The translations under genes were made by a program, and so were the position numbers. Under the pieces are notes generated by a model, which did not search any database, was not told the DNA's origin, and saw nothing but the letters and a program-made list of their open reading frames with translations. From an uncultured Pseudomonadota bacterium (GTDB taxonomy: Bacteria > Myxococcota_A > UBA796 > SXON01), in NCBI GenBank assembly GCA_903885375.1, contig CAISIK010000062.1, positions 1 to 53,298 on the forward strand: a DNA stretch of 53,298 nucleotides, written 5' to 3'. Shown piece after piece: positions 16,689 to 25,105 of this stretch. Each line of letters begins with the position of its first letter. Position 1 is the stretch's first letter.

Positions 16689-18320
16689 TCAGGGGAGCGC
16701 GCACACCGAGGGGTGCTCCTCGGCGCAAGGGGTCCAGGCGTAGTTGAACGTGGACTCATCCCAGCTGTAGCAGTCGGTGCCACGCTGGCCGGTGAGCCAC
16801 CAAGGTTCGTCGTCCGGCCAGGTCCAGAAGTAGGTCAGGTAGATGGCCTCGGTGCTGTCGAGGGTGGCCAGCCCGCCGCCGCGCGCCTCGCAGGCGGACT
16901 GCGCCTCGCTCGCCGTGCGGGGCCAGCGGCACATCAGCAGGTGCACGTCGTCGAGGTCGTGGCGGGTGCAGTCGTCGCACGCCTCGGCGTTGTCGATGCG
17001 GCCGTCGTTGTCGTCGTCGACGCCGTTGCAGGTCTCGGCCGCGAGGGCGGTCGTGTCGTCGCCATCGGAGCAGGAGTCCAGGCCATCGCCGTCGAGGTCG
17101 GTGGGGGCGCCGCGCTCGCAGGCCACCCAGCCGGTGAGGAAGTCGTGGCGGGCCTGGAACCAGGCATCGAGCCGAAGGAGGGTGGTGGTGCGCTCCTCGT
17201 CGCCCCAGGTGCGCTTCTCGTCGAGCGCCACGGCCTCCGCCACCTGCGCATCCCACGCTGCGAGCTGCGCGCGCATGAGCGCCGGGTCCATCGCGGCGTT
17301 GAGCGCCTCCACGTGGTCCACATAGGCGGCGCGGTAGCCGGGGTCGGCCAGCACGGTGAGGAAGTGCGGCTGGGAGAAGCCCCAGTTCTCGTAGCCATCG
17401 ATGGGGTCGTCGTCATGGTCGGTGACGTCGAGCGTGTCGTCGAAGTCCCAGGGGACGAACAGCACGCCCTCCTCGGGGTGCTCGTAGAGGTAGAAGTTGT
17501 GCGCGCAGCACACGTAGCCGTCGGCGTCGCCCAGCACGGTCTCGGCGGCCCAGCCGCGCGTCCACTGGTCCACGTTGCCGGCGGCCTCCATCTCGGCGAG
17601 CGTGGAGGCCCGCCAGTACGCGCGTACCGCTTCGCCTGTGCTCTCGTCGGCGTTCGCCTTCGCCTCGGTGCCGTACTTCCAGAGACCGCCGCCGGCGGCT
17701 TCCTTGCCGAAGACCCGCTCGAGGTACTCGTGGTCGAAGTACTCGATGTGACCGTAGATGCCCTGGAACTCGCCGTTGATGGTGAGGGTGGCGTTGTTCG
17801 CGCAGGCTGCGGGCAGGCCGCCGGCGCGGCGCATCACGTCGTAGGAGAGGCGGTCGCGCAGCACGGTGGAGTCGTACCAGCTCGCGTCGAGCGTGATCTT
17901 CCGCAGGCCGTGGAAGCGCGCATCGGGGTCGACCTCGTTGAACGAGACGACGAACTGCATCTTGTCGCCCATCCAGCTGAAGTCGGGATTGCCCTTCAGC
18001 CGCAGCTGCACGTCGGCCGTTTCGCCATCGAGGTGGAGCACCGCCTCCTGGTACTCCTTGCGGCCGGCGGTGTAGTCGGCCCGCAGCCGCGCCCACTCGC
18101 CCGTGCCGATGTCGAGCTCGTAGGCGGGCAGGCGATCGGGCGCGTACAGGTCCGCACAGCCGAACTCGTCCTTGCTGCTGCCCCCGCCGGTGTCCTCGCC
18201 GCCGGCGGTGTCGCCGGGGAGCGGCTCGGTGCCGCTCGTGTCGTGGCCGCCGGCGGCGGGCCGGGTGTCGGGATCCGGCGTGCAGGCGGCGAGGAGCAGG
18301 AGGGCGAGCGGGGGGGCCAT
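16689..18320 (-). CDS. CotH-family lipoprotein with Ca-binding repeats and C-type lectin domain
   Basis: The 543-aa lipoprotein (lipobox Cys13) has an Asp/Thr/Gly linker, a CotH kinase-like domain (about 55-400; motifs LRLKGN, FVVSFNE, LRKITLDASWYD, CANNATL, DGYVCCAHNFYLYEHP and WDFDDTLD), two Asp-rich MopE/EF-hand-like segments (DLDGDGLDSCSDGDD, CNGVDDDNDGR) and a C-terminal C-type-lectin-like domain (SEAQSACEARGGGLATLDS to EEHPSVCAL). CotH proteins are atypical kinases that phosphorylate secreted proteins in spore formers. Here the lectin may direct it to glycans; that combination is unusual. Confidence 0.85.
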   Translation of the reverse strand: MAPPLALLLLAACTPDPDTRPAAGGHDTSGTEPLPGDTAGGEDTGGGSSKDEFGCADLYAPDRLPAYELDIGTGEWARLRADYTAGRKEYQEAVLHLDGETADVQLRLKGNPDFSWMGDKMQFVVSFNEVDPDARFHGLRKITLDASWYDSTVLRDRLSYDVMRRAGGLPAACANNATLTINGEFQGIYGHIEYFDHEYLERVFGKEAAGGGLWKYGTEAKANADESTGEAVRAYWRASTLAEMEAAGNVDQWTRGWAAETVLGDADGYVCCAHNFYLYEHPEEGVLFVPWDFDDTLDVTDHDDDPIDGYENWGFSQPHFLTVLADPGYRAAYVDHVEALNAAMDPALMRAQLAAWDAQVAEAVALDEKRTWGDEERTTTLLRLDAWFQARHDFLTGWVACERGAPTDLDGDGLDSCSDGDDTTALAAETCNGVDDDNDGRIDNAEACDDCTRHDLDDVHLLMCRWPRTASEAQSACEARGGGLATLDSTEAIYLTYFWTWPDDEPWWLTGQRGTDCYSWDESTFNYAWTPCAEEHPSVCALP

Positions 18321-18387
18321 GGAGAAGGGAGCATAGCGCGGCCCCGTCGGGTACCGAGCCCCAACCAGCGGGGGGGGGTGACCCGAA

Positions 18388-18406
18388 GGCTGCCGGGCCT
18401 CCGCGC
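18388..18406 (+). repeat. Copy of a 19-bp intergenic repeat
   Basis: GGCTGCCGGGCCTCCGCGC occurs here, 27 bp before the cytochrome c start, and again at 45071-45089 inside a longer palindromic element. It is probably a degenerate member of the same REP-like family. Confidence 0.5.
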
Positions 18407-18433
18407 CTCGCCCGGATCGGATACCTGCGCCGG

Positions 18434-18739
18434 ATGCTCCTGCTCCTCAGCGCCGCGTTCGCCGCCGATCTCGTGGCCGGCCGGGCCACCTACGAGGCGA
18501 ACTGCACGGCCTGCCACGGCATGCTCGCCGACGGCAACGGCCCCGCGGCCATCGCGTTCGAGTCGAAGCCGGTCGACTTCACAAAGGCCACATGGTGGTC
18601 CACCCGCACCGACGCCGACGTGGCCTCGGCCATCCGGGCGGGCAAGCCGGGCACGCCGATGTCGGCCTTCTCGCAGCTCACCGAGGCCCAGGTGGGCGAC
18701 CTTGTGGCGTGGCTGCGCACGCGGGCCGCCACCCCATGA
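18434..18739 (+). CDS. Small cytochrome c
   Basis: The 101-aa protein has a minimal signal peptide (MLLLLSAAFA, 10 aa, no basic residue), haem motif CTACH at 24-28 and a probable Met ligand in GTPMSAF (about residue 76). The mature part is about 90 aa, as for small class I cytochromes c. Its stop overlaps the uppP start (ATGA), so they are likely cotranscribed. Confidence 0.87.
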   Translation: MLLLLSAAFAADLVAGRATYEANCTACHGMLADGNGPAAIAFESKPVDFTKATWWSTRTDADVASAIRAGKPGTPMSAFSQLTEAQVGDLVAWLRTRAATP

Positions 18740-19545
18740 CCCTCTTCGAGGCCCTCGTGCTCGGCGTGGTGGAGGGCATCACCGAATACCTGCCCGTGAG
18801 CTCCACCGGGCACCTGCTCCTCGCCGAGCGCGCGCTGGGCATCGAGCGCAGCGAAGCTGCCGATGCCTACGCCATCTGCATCCAGGCCGGCGCCATCCTC
18901 GCGGTGCTGGGCCTCTACCGGGCGCGCGTGGCGCAGATCCTCCAGGGCCTCGCCGGCCGCGATCCCGCGGGCCGCCGGCTACTCGCCAACCTCGTCGTCG
19001 CGTTCCTTCCCGCCGCGGTGATTGGTTTTCTCCTCGACGACACGATCGACGCGCTCCTCTTCGGGCTCCGCCCGGTGGTGGTGGCCTGGGTGGCGGGCGC
19101 GGTCGCGATCTTCGCGCTCCGCGGCCGGAAGGGCACCCGCTCGCTCGACGACATCGATCTCCGCACCGCCGCGCTCATCGGGTTCTGCCAGTGCCTGGCG
19201 ATGTGGCCGGGCACCTCGCGCAGCCTCGCCACCATCCTCGGCGGCGTGGTGTTCGGCGTGGCGCTGCCGGCGGCCGTGGAGTTCAGCTTCCTGCTGGGCC
19301 TGCTCACGCTCGGCGCGGCCACCTCGTACAGCGCGCTGAAGCACGGGGGCGCCATGTTCGAGGCCTTCGGGCCGGGGCCGATCGTGGTGGGCTTCCTGGC
19401 GGCGGGGCTGTCGGCGGCGGTGGCGGTGAAGTGGCTGGTGGGCTGGCTGCAGTCGCACGGCATGGAGGTCTTCGCCGTGTGGCGCCTCGGGCTCGCGCTC
19501 GTGGTGGGGTCGCTGATCGTGGCCGGGGTCCTGCCCGCGGGCTGA
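18736..19545 (+). CDS. uppP: Undecaprenyl-diphosphatase
   Basis: The 269-aa integral membrane enzyme dephosphorylates C55-PP to the C55-P carrier used in peptidoglycan and polysaccharide synthesis; overexpression gives bacitracin resistance. The two signatures are intact: EGITEYLPVSSTGHL (13-27) and PGTSRS (158-163). About eight hydrophobic helices and normal length. ATG 18736 overlaps the cytochrome stop. The gene ends 45 bp before tRNA-Trp. Confidence 0.96.
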   Translation: MTLFEALVLGVVEGITEYLPVSSTGHLLLAERALGIERSEAADAYAICIQAGAILAVLGLYRARVAQILQGLAGRDPAGRRLLANLVVAFLPAAVIGFLLDDTIDALLFGLRPVVVAWVAGAVAIFALRGRKGTRSLDDIDLRTAALIGFCQCLAMWPGTSRSLATILGGVVFGVALPAAVEFSFLLGLLTLGAATSYSALKHGGAMFEAFGPGPIVVGFLAAGLSAAVAVKWLVGWLQSHGMEVFAVWRLGLALVVGSLIVAGVLPAG

Positions 19546-19590
19546 GCGGCTTGCCAGCGGCGGGGATCGCGATTAGAACCGCAGCGCCTT

Positions 19591-19666
19591 AGGGGTATAG
19601 CTCAGTCGGTAGAGCAGCGGATTCCAAATCCGCAGGTCCTTGGTTCGAGTCCATGTGCCCCTGCCA
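19591..19666 (+). tRNA. tRNA-Trp (anticodon CCA)
   Basis: All four arms can be drawn: acceptor AGGGGTA/TGCCCCT, D arm with GGTAGA, anticodon stem GCGGA/TCCGC with loop TTCCAAA (anticodon CCA), T-loop TTCGAGT, and an encoded GCCA 3' end. One T-stem pair is a T-T mismatch (CTTGG against CCATG). It borders an accessory cassette. Confidence 0.93.
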
Positions 19667-19674
19667 CTCCAAAG

Positions 19675-19715
19675 AAAGCCGCGACGATCGCCGATAACGC
19701 GAGGGTCGCGGCTTT
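19675..19715 (+). terminator. Terminator of tRNA-Trp
   Basis: AAAGCCGCGAC (19675-19685) pairs with GTCGCGGCTTT (19705-19715), an 11-bp stem with a 19-nt loop ending in a short T-run, 9 bases after the tRNA. Confidence 0.8.
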
Positions 19716-19760
19716 CGGCGTTTTCCGGCTACCGAGCGGAATGCGCGGGCGAATCGTCGC

Positions 19761-19793
19761 TTTGGCGGTTCGAGTCCAGGTTACCCCCTGCGG
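19761..19793 (+). other. tRNA 3'-end-like fragment, possible attachment-site remnant
   Basis: GGTTCGAGTCCA at 19767-19778 is identical to the T-arm of tRNA-Trp at 19642-19653, and it is followed by an acceptor-like ACCCCCTG. No upstream tRNA half is present. This is what an integration next to a tRNA gene leaves behind. Confidence 0.6.
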
Positions 19794-19796
19794 AGC

Positions 19797-19844
19797 TTGA
19801 CGGTCGGCGGCGTGTTGCATATTTCAGAATCTGCAATCTGAAAT
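19797..19844 (+). promoter_or_regulatory. Promoter and dyad operator of the HTH/nucleotidyltransferase operon
   Basis: A TTGACG -35-like hexamer (19797-19802) is followed 17 nt later by TATTTC (19820-19825). The dyad ATTTCAGA-N8-TCTGAAAT spans 19821-19844 and covers the -10 region and likely start point, ending 2 bases before the ATG. It is AT-rich in a GC-rich genome. It is the expected binding site for autoregulation by the HTH protein. Confidence 0.7.
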
Positions 19845-19846
19845 CC

Positions 19847-20356
19847 ATGCTGAAGCCTGCCGATCTCTACGTACTCGTCGCCCTGCTCGCGCTCCCACGC
19901 GGAGCTGATTGGACGCAGGCGGCCTTCGCCGCCCAGATCGGGCTGGCCCAGCCGGCCCTCACCCGCTCGCTCCAGCGGCTCGCCCAAGCGGAGCTGTGGA
20001 GCCGCACCGATCGCCGGGTGGACATCGCCGGAGCGGAAGGTCTGTTGGTACACGCGGCCCGCTTCCTGGTCCCGCCCCGGCTGGGTGCACCCACCCGCGG
20101 CCTCGCTACCGCCCACTCTGCTCCTCCGCTCGCCTCGATGCTCCTGGCGAACAGCGCCACAGTCTGGCCCGACGAGGAGGGCGGCCACATGGGTACCGCC
20201 TTGGAGCCGCTTCACCCCTCCGCGCCCAAGGCCGCACGCGCAAACCCGCGACTTCACGAGCTGCTCGCGCTGGTGGATGCGCTCCGCATTGGGCGCGCGC
20301 GCGAACGAAGCCTCGCGGTGCAGGCGCTACACGAGCGCCTGAGGGATGCGTCGTGA
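19847..20356 (+). CDS. Winged-HTH protein, probable antitoxin/regulator
   Basis: The 169-aa cytosolic protein has a winged-helix region at its N-terminus (ADWTQAAFAAQIGLAQPALTRSLQRL is cut here at 20 residues: TQAAFAAQIGLAQPALTRSL, about 23-42), resembling MarR/LysR-like recognition helices. The C-terminal half is Ala/Leu-rich helix. The start at 19847 is the first ATG after the operator. It overlaps the downstream nucleotidyltransferase as GTGA. Pairing of a DNA-binding protein with an AbiEii-like enzyme suggests an antitoxin, but the sequence is not a typical AbiEi. Confidence 0.72.
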   Translation: MLKPADLYVLVALLALPRGADWTQAAFAAQIGLAQPALTRSLQRLAQAELWSRTDRRVDIAGAEGLLVHAARFLVPPRLGAPTRGLATAHSAPPLASMLLANSATVWPDEEGGHMGTALEPLHPSAPKAARANPRLHELLALVDALRIGRARERSLAVQALHERLRDAS

Positions 20357-21051
20357 ACGCCGCCGAGGCCATCCTGGCGGAGGTAGCCGTTGAGCTCGCT
20401 TGGCTCGACCCCGGGCCGGTGTTCATCGGTGGCTCCACCATCGGACTGTTCCTGGACGAGCTTGGTCGCGACCAGCTTCGCCCCACGAAAGACGTCGATT
20501 GCATCGTGCCTTCCGTCGTCACTCCGATGACGTGGTTCGCGTTGGAGCATGAACTCCAACACCGCGGATGGTCGCCTGACCGCGAGGGCCCGATCTGCCG
20601 CTACCGCAGTCCCCGTGGGCATGTGGTGGACCTCCTCGGAGCTCGTTCAGACGCGCAGGGCCTTTCAGCGACATGGTTTGAAGCTGCTGCCGCACACACC
20701 CAGCAACACCTCCTGGGCGGCACGACGCTGGTCGCCACACCCGCGGTGGAGTACCTGATCGCCTGCAAGATCGAGGCATTTCGCGACCGGGGCGTCGCCC
20801 ATCCACTCGCGAGCAACGACTTCGAAGACCTGGTTGCACTTCTGGACGGCTGTGCTTCCCTCGAGTCCGCCGTCGGCGGGGCTGAGGAGGGCGTGAGAGC
20901 GTTCACGGTCGGCTGGTTCCGCGCCCTGTACGCAGATCGAGTGTTGATGAGCGCAGCCGACGGACACCTCCCCCGGGGCGGCGACATCTCTGGTCGACGG
21001 CGACGGCTCCGGGAACGTTTGCAACGCCTGACGAGGCTCGGCGCTGGCTGA
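20353..21051 (+). CDS. AbiEii-like nucleotidyltransferase, probable toxin
   Basis: The 232-aa protein shows the minimal nucleotidyltransferase signature: GGS at residues 26-28 and the metal-binding DVD at 47-49 (PTKDVDCIV), then a helical half with EYLIACKIEAFRDRG and NDFEDLVALL, as in DUF6036/AbiEii relatives. Such enzymes add nucleotides to tRNA or proteins and act as type IV toxins. GTG start 20353 overlaps the HTH gene. Substrate unknown. Confidence 0.8.
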   Translation: MNAAEAILAEVAVELAWLDPGPVFIGGSTIGLFLDELGRDQLRPTKDVDCIVPSVVTPMTWFALEHELQHRGWSPDREGPICRYRSPRGHVVDLLGARSDAQGLSATWFEAAAAHTQQHLLGGTTLVATPAVEYLIACKIEAFRDRGVAHPLASNDFEDLVALLDGCASLESAVGGAEEGVRAFTVGWFRALYADRVLMSAADGHLPRGGDISGRRRRLRERLQRLTRLGAG

Positions 21052-21122
21052 CCGAGCCGCTCACCCCCAGCAACGAAATCCCCGCCACCCTCGCCCTCAA
21101 CTCCGAGGATGGCGCGATCAGC

Positions 21123-21156
21123 AGAGTTCGAACCCTGTCCATTACACCCTGCCACC
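21123..21156 (+). other. Second tRNA 3'-end-like fragment, right edge of the tRNA-Trp cassette
   Basis: GTTCGAACCCTGTCC followed by ACACCCTGCCACC reads like a T-arm plus acceptor with CCA, and the next bases (AAATCGAAAGGCTGCG) loosely match those after tRNA-Trp. With the fragment at 19761 it brackets the two-gene module. The rest of 21052-21226 shows no gene. Confidence 0.5.
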
Positions 21157-21166
21157 AAATCGAAAG

Positions 21167-21203
21167 GCTGCGTTCGCCGGGAGCTCCCCGCGTCGAACGC
21201 GGC
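21167..21203 (+). terminator. Hairpin after the right tRNA-like fragment
   Basis: GCTGCGTTCG (21167-21176) pairs with CGAACGCGGC (21194-21203), one G-T wobble, loop 17 nt, preceded by AAAG. It resembles a tRNA terminator and may also end the nucleotidyltransferase transcript. Confidence 0.5.
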
Positions 21204-21226
21204 CCCCGCGCAACCTTCACCCCGCG

Positions 21227-22264
21227 CTAGATGCAGCTCCCATCGGCCACGAGCGAGGTGTAATCGGCCGGATCGAGGGGGACTAGATTCCCGTCCTTGG
21301 GTACGGCGGCGGTCCAACCCGCACCCATGCCGTAGTAGAGCTGGCTGAAGGCGGTCGAGAGGTCGTCGGTCGCGTACCACTGGAGGTACACCGGGTTCCC
21401 ACGGATGCAGGCGTACGAGTAGCCGGTGTCGTTACGACTGAAGCCGGACGGCGCCACGTCGACGTACGCGAGCGGTTGCTCCAGCGCCATCCAGGGGCTG
21501 CCCTCGATGTAGTGTTCCGCGGGCGGCGGCCCGCTCAGGCTGATGCTCCACGAAAGCCCGTCGAGGGGCTCATCGTAGAGGGGCGTGGCCGGCGGCATGC
21601 CCACGTAGGGGTAGAGCAGCATCCCGGCGGCGGCGTCTCCAGGCAGGCCTTCCACCGTACCGCCCACGGTGATGTCGTTGTGGGGACGGTGCAGCTTCAT
21701 CGGAACGCCGCTCAGCGGATAGAGCACCGTCTCGGGGTAGGCAAGCACGTTCCAGCCCGGGGTGATCCCGAACGAAGCGAGCTGATCGGGCACCGTGCCC
21801 GCCATGAAAATCGCCATCGGTCCCGCGCTCACCCAGGCCTCCCCGGGGTCTCGCGCGCCGCTCCCGTCCGTGTCGTCGTAGAGCGCCAGGAAGTACACGG
21901 CCCCGCTCGCGCCACCCAGCATGTCGACGTTGGCGATGTCGGAGTCGGGGGGGGGCGCCAGCTCGATGGTCTGGGTGGTGCCGACCGCGTCGAAGGCCAG
22001 CCACACGTCCGACGGCCAGCTGTCGCCGAGGTGGGGCCCGACAAAGGCAATCCCGAGCCCGCTGGCGTCGCCATCGTAGGTGAGGGTCAACGGCGTGGTG
22101 TCGGTTCCGGAGTCCTCGCCGTCGACGGAGTCGTCACCGCTGCCGGAGTCCTCCGCACTCGTGTCCCCGCCGGGGGCGGTGCCGGGGGAGCCGGAGACGT
22201 CGGCCGGTTCAGGGGAGCAAGCGGAAACGAAGACGGCGAGCGGGAGCAGGAAGGGGATGCGCAT
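21227..22264 (-). CDS. Lipoprotein with Asp/Ser/Gly linker, unknown function
   Basis: The 345-aa protein starts MRIPFLLPLAVFVSAC, lipobox Cys16, then an acidic linker (DTSAEDSGSGDDSVDGEDSG). The remainder is beta-rich with a Cys pair near the end (YACIRG, DGSC). No named family recognised. The ATG at 22264 is chosen as the only start that places the lipobox at the N-terminus. Confidence 0.72.
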   Translation of the reverse strand: MRIPFLLPLAVFVSACSPEPADVSGSPGTAPGGDTSAEDSGSGDDSVDGEDSGTDTTPLTLTYDGDASGLGIAFVGPHLGDSWPSDVWLAFDAVGTTQTIELAPPPDSDIANVDMLGGASGAVYFLALYDDTDGSGARDPGEAWVSAGPMAIFMAGTVPDQLASFGITPGWNVLAYPETVLYPLSGVPMKLHRPHNDITVGGTVEGLPGDAAAGMLLYPYVGMPPATPLYDEPLDGLSWSISLSGPPPAEHYIEGSPWMALEQPLAYVDVAPSGFSRNDTGYSYACIRGNPVYLQWYATDDLSTAFSQLYYGMGAGWTAAVPKDGNLVPLDPADYTSLVADGSCI

Positions 22265-22380
22265 GGGTTTGACCTCGGGGGGCAGGTATCCCCCGCCGTG
22301 GGGCCGCTCCCCGCCGCGTCTGAAGTCGGTCTGAGGCCGATGGGCGCGCCCCGCGTCGGCGGAGGCCAGGCCATGCCCCC

Positions 22381-23823
22381 CTACAGCCCCGCCACCGGCA
22401 CCGCACGGTACAGCACGCAGGGCTGCGCCGCGGTGCCGCAGTCGAAGCGCATGCTCCACAACTCCTCCCCGCTGGAGGTGAACTCCTGCACCAGGGCGCG
22501 GGAGCCGCAGGTCGTCAGGACATTCCCCCCATCCAGCGCGTAGCTCGCGCCCCGGGAGCGTGAGCAGGAGCGGCCGAGGTCGATGACGGAGTCGTAGTGG
22601 AGGGTGCGGGCTGCGAGGTCGAGGGTGAACCCCAACGCGCGGCTGTTCTCCACGCCGTCGCGGTTGTCATGGAGCTGGAAGCCGCCGCCGGGGCGGGCGA
22701 TGAACTCGTGCTGGGAGAAGAACCACCCGGCGTCGGCGCTGGCTTCGCCGAGCACGAAGTCGCCGGCGCTGTTGACCCCTCCCGCGCCGTTGTCGCCGAG
22801 GCGCCAGAGGATGTCCCCGCTCTCCGCGCCCACGGCCACCAGCTGGCTCACGTTCCGGAGCGAGAGGTAGACCACCTCCTCCGCGCCCTCGCCGCTCACG
22901 TCCACCGAGTTCACGTGGGTCCAGTCGATGGCGTCGGGGCCGAACTGGTCGGACCAGTAGTCCTCGGTGCGGAGGTCCTCGGGGGGCGGGTCGTCGGCGA
23001 GGGTGAAGCCGTGCTCGTCGAGGAACCAGGAGTGCAGGCGCTCGCCGGCCTCGGTGTAGACCTCGTAGCCATCGCGGAGCACGGTGGAGCCGTCGTCGGT
23101 GACGAAGCTGGAGGTGACGGGCAGGTACACCCGACCATCGCGGGGGAGGACGTCGTGGGAGGCGAGGTTCTGCAAGACTCCGGGCTCCCAGCGGGTGAGG
23201 ACCGTGCCATCCAGGCCGTACTGCACCAGGCCGGTCTTCCCCACGAGCGACCACACCGTTCGGGTGTCGGCGGCCCAGGTATAGCCGTCGAACACGTCCT
23301 CGGGATTGCCGGTCAGCGTGCTGATCTCCTCGTACCAGCGGATGCGTCCGCGCGCGTCGACCACCAGCATCATCTCCTCCGCGCTGTTCTTTGTGCGGAG
23401 GTTGACGAGGGTGAACGGGACGGTGGATTCGCCGGTCACCCGTGCCGTGGGAAAGGAGGCCGGCGCGGGCGAGGTGGCGAAGCAGCCGACGTCCTCGCCT
23501 TCGATCACCCCGCCTCCGTTGCCGGGCGTGTCCACCCGCACGTGGTACTGCGCGCCGAACCGGAGGCCATGGACCGTGGCGGTGCCGCCCTCGTCGGGAG
23601 TCACGTCCCACCCCTCGTCGGAGCCGCGCTCGGAGTCCCAGACGTGGAAGCGGGCGCCCGAGGTGGCGGCTTCGCTCGCGGCGAGGGTGAATCGCAGCAG
23701 GTTCCGCTCCTGCTGTTCGGCGCTGATCGCCGCCGTCGGCTCGCAGGTCGGGACGGCGGCGGCCTCGCAGGCGGACAGCCCGAGGAGCAGCAGCGTGCTG
23801 GCGAAGGTCGGGCGCGCTGGCAT
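22381..23823 (-). CDS. Arylsulfotransferase (ASST)-like secreted lipoprotein
   Basis: This 480-aa lipoprotein (LLGLSAC) has an N-terminal fibronectin-like domain (about residues 30-115) and a six-bladed-propeller-like region of the ASST family, with RIRWYEE, the WTHVNSVD segment, SLRNVSQLVAVG, and FSQHEF supplying the His residues typical of the fold. ASST enzymes move sulfate between phenolic groups, but many relatives in this phylum are uncharacterised, so the catalytic role is tentative. Confidence 0.78.
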   Translation of the reverse strand: MPARPTFASTLLLLGLSACEAAAVPTCEPTAAISAEQQERNLLRFTLAASEAATSGARFHVWDSERGSDEGWDVTPDEGGTATVHGLRFGAQYHVRVDTPGNGGGVIEGEDVGCFATSPAPASFPTARVTGESTVPFTLVNLRTKNSAEEMMLVVDARGRIRWYEEISTLTGNPEDVFDGYTWAADTRTVWSLVGKTGLVQYGLDGTVLTRWEPGVLQNLASHDVLPRDGRVYLPVTSSFVTDDGSTVLRDGYEVYTEAGERLHSWFLDEHGFTLADDPPPEDLRTEDYWSDQFGPDAIDWTHVNSVDVSGEGAEEVVYLSLRNVSQLVAVGAESGDILWRLGDNGAGGVNSAGDFVLGEASADAGWFFSQHEFIARPGGGFQLHDNRDGVENSRALGFTLDLAARTLHYDSVIDLGRSCSRSRGASYALDGGNVLTTCGSRALVQEFTSSGEELWSMRFDCGTAAQPCVLYRAVPVAGL

Positions 23824-23836
23824 CGCGGATTGGAGA

Positions 23837-25105
23837 CTATCGCGCGCCCATCTTCGCGGAGAGAGACACGCTCGCCACGTCGAGCTGCATGTCGGCGGCG
23901 AGCAGGCCGAGGACGGCCGCGTCGCGCTGCTGGCGGGTGGCCCAGAGGTCGAGGAAGGTGAGGGCGCCGAGCTCGTAGGAGGACTCGGCGAGCTTGAGGG
24001 CCTTCTCGGCGAGGGCGGCCTCCTCGCCGGCGAAGGACTGCGCCTCGCGGGCGGCCTGCCACTGGGCGTAGAGGGTGCGGGCGTCGGCCTCCGCCAGGGA
24101 GCGCTCCCGCTCCTCGGCCGCGGTGGCCACGCGCGCGTTGTGCGCGGCCTCTGCCTGCTTGGCGATGCGGTAGCCGCCGTCGAAGAGGGGCCAGTCGGCC
24201 GTGATGGCCGCCTGCCAGTTCCACTCCTCGCCCGAGAAGCCTGTGTTCTCGCTGAAGGCCTCGGTGAAGCGACCGTTGATGGAGGGCACCCACCCGAGGT
24301 CGGTCGCGGTGCGGGCGGAGCGCGCCGCCGTCGCTCGCTCGGCCGCCGCCTTGACCCCCGGCGCCCCGAGCGCGGCGGTGGCGGCGGCTTCCACGTCGGC
24401 GGCGGCCGGTTCGTGGGGCGTGGGCCGCTCGAGCGGCACGTTCGCCTCCACTCCGAGGAGCCGCGCGAGCCCCTCTTCGGCCTGCACCCGCGCGGCCTCG
24501 GCCATCACCTGCTCGCGACGGGCGCGGGCCAGGGCCACCTCGGCCTGCGCGGTGTCGATGCCGCGGCCGGCGCCGAGCCGCTCGCGCACCCCGGCGAGCG
24601 CGGCGTACTTCGTGGCCCGCTCCATCGACTCGGCGGTGAGGCGCACCTTCTCGCGGGCGAGGAGCGTGCCCCAGTAGGCCTGCGCCACCCCCACGCGGAG
24701 CTGGTCGTGCGCGGCCTCGGCGGAGCGTTCGGCGGCGCGGGCGGTGGCCTGGGCGGCGAGGAGCCCGGGGAGCGACTGCCCCGAGAACAGCGGCTGCACC
24801 ACGGTGAGCGAGCCGCTCCAGAACTCGCCCTTGTTGATGACGACCGGCTCCGACTCGCCCACGAGCGCCTTGAGGTTGTCGGGCAGCGCCTCGGTGAAGT
24901 CGAGCGTGCTCTCGTACTGGTTCACCGTGTAGCCGCCGCTGATGGACACCCGCGGCAGGATCGCCGAGATGGCCTGCCCGCGGAGCGTGCCCGCGGCGGC
25001 GGCCTGCCCGTTGATGATGGTGCTCTCGGCGCTGTCGCGCTCGGCGAGCGACCAGGCCTCCTCCAGCGTGAGGGCGTGGGCGAGAGGGAGGGCGAGGAGC
25101 ATCAT
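23837..25105 (-). CDS. TolC-family outer-membrane efflux protein
   Basis: The 422-aa protein has a short signal ([11 protein letters not shown]) and the paired outer-membrane efflux repeats: long heptad-rich helices with strand segments such as [10 protein letters not shown] and [15 protein letters not shown]. It forms the trimeric exit duct of the tripartite pump. The start overlaps the RND stop as ATGA, fixing it. Last gene of the four-gene operon. Confidence 0.92.
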   Translation of the reverse strand: MMLLALPLAHALTLEEAWSLAERDSAESTIINGQAAAAGTLRGQAISAILPRVSISGGYTVNQYESTLDFTEALPDNLKALVGESEPVVINKGEFWSGSLTVVQPLFSGQSLPGLLAAQATARAAERSAEAAHDQLRVGVAQAYWGTLLAREKVRLTAESMERATKYAALAGVRERLGAGRGIDTAQAEVALARARREQVMAEAARVQAEEGLARLLGVEANVPLERPTPHEPAAADVEAAATAALGAPGVKAAAERATAARSARTATDLGWVPSINGRFTEAFSENTGFSGEEWNWQAAITADWPLFDGGYRIAKQAEAAHNARVATAAEERERSLAEADARTLYAQWQAAREAQSFAGEEAALAEKALKLAESSYELGALTFLDLWATRQQRDAAVLGLLAADMQLDVASVSLSAKMGAR

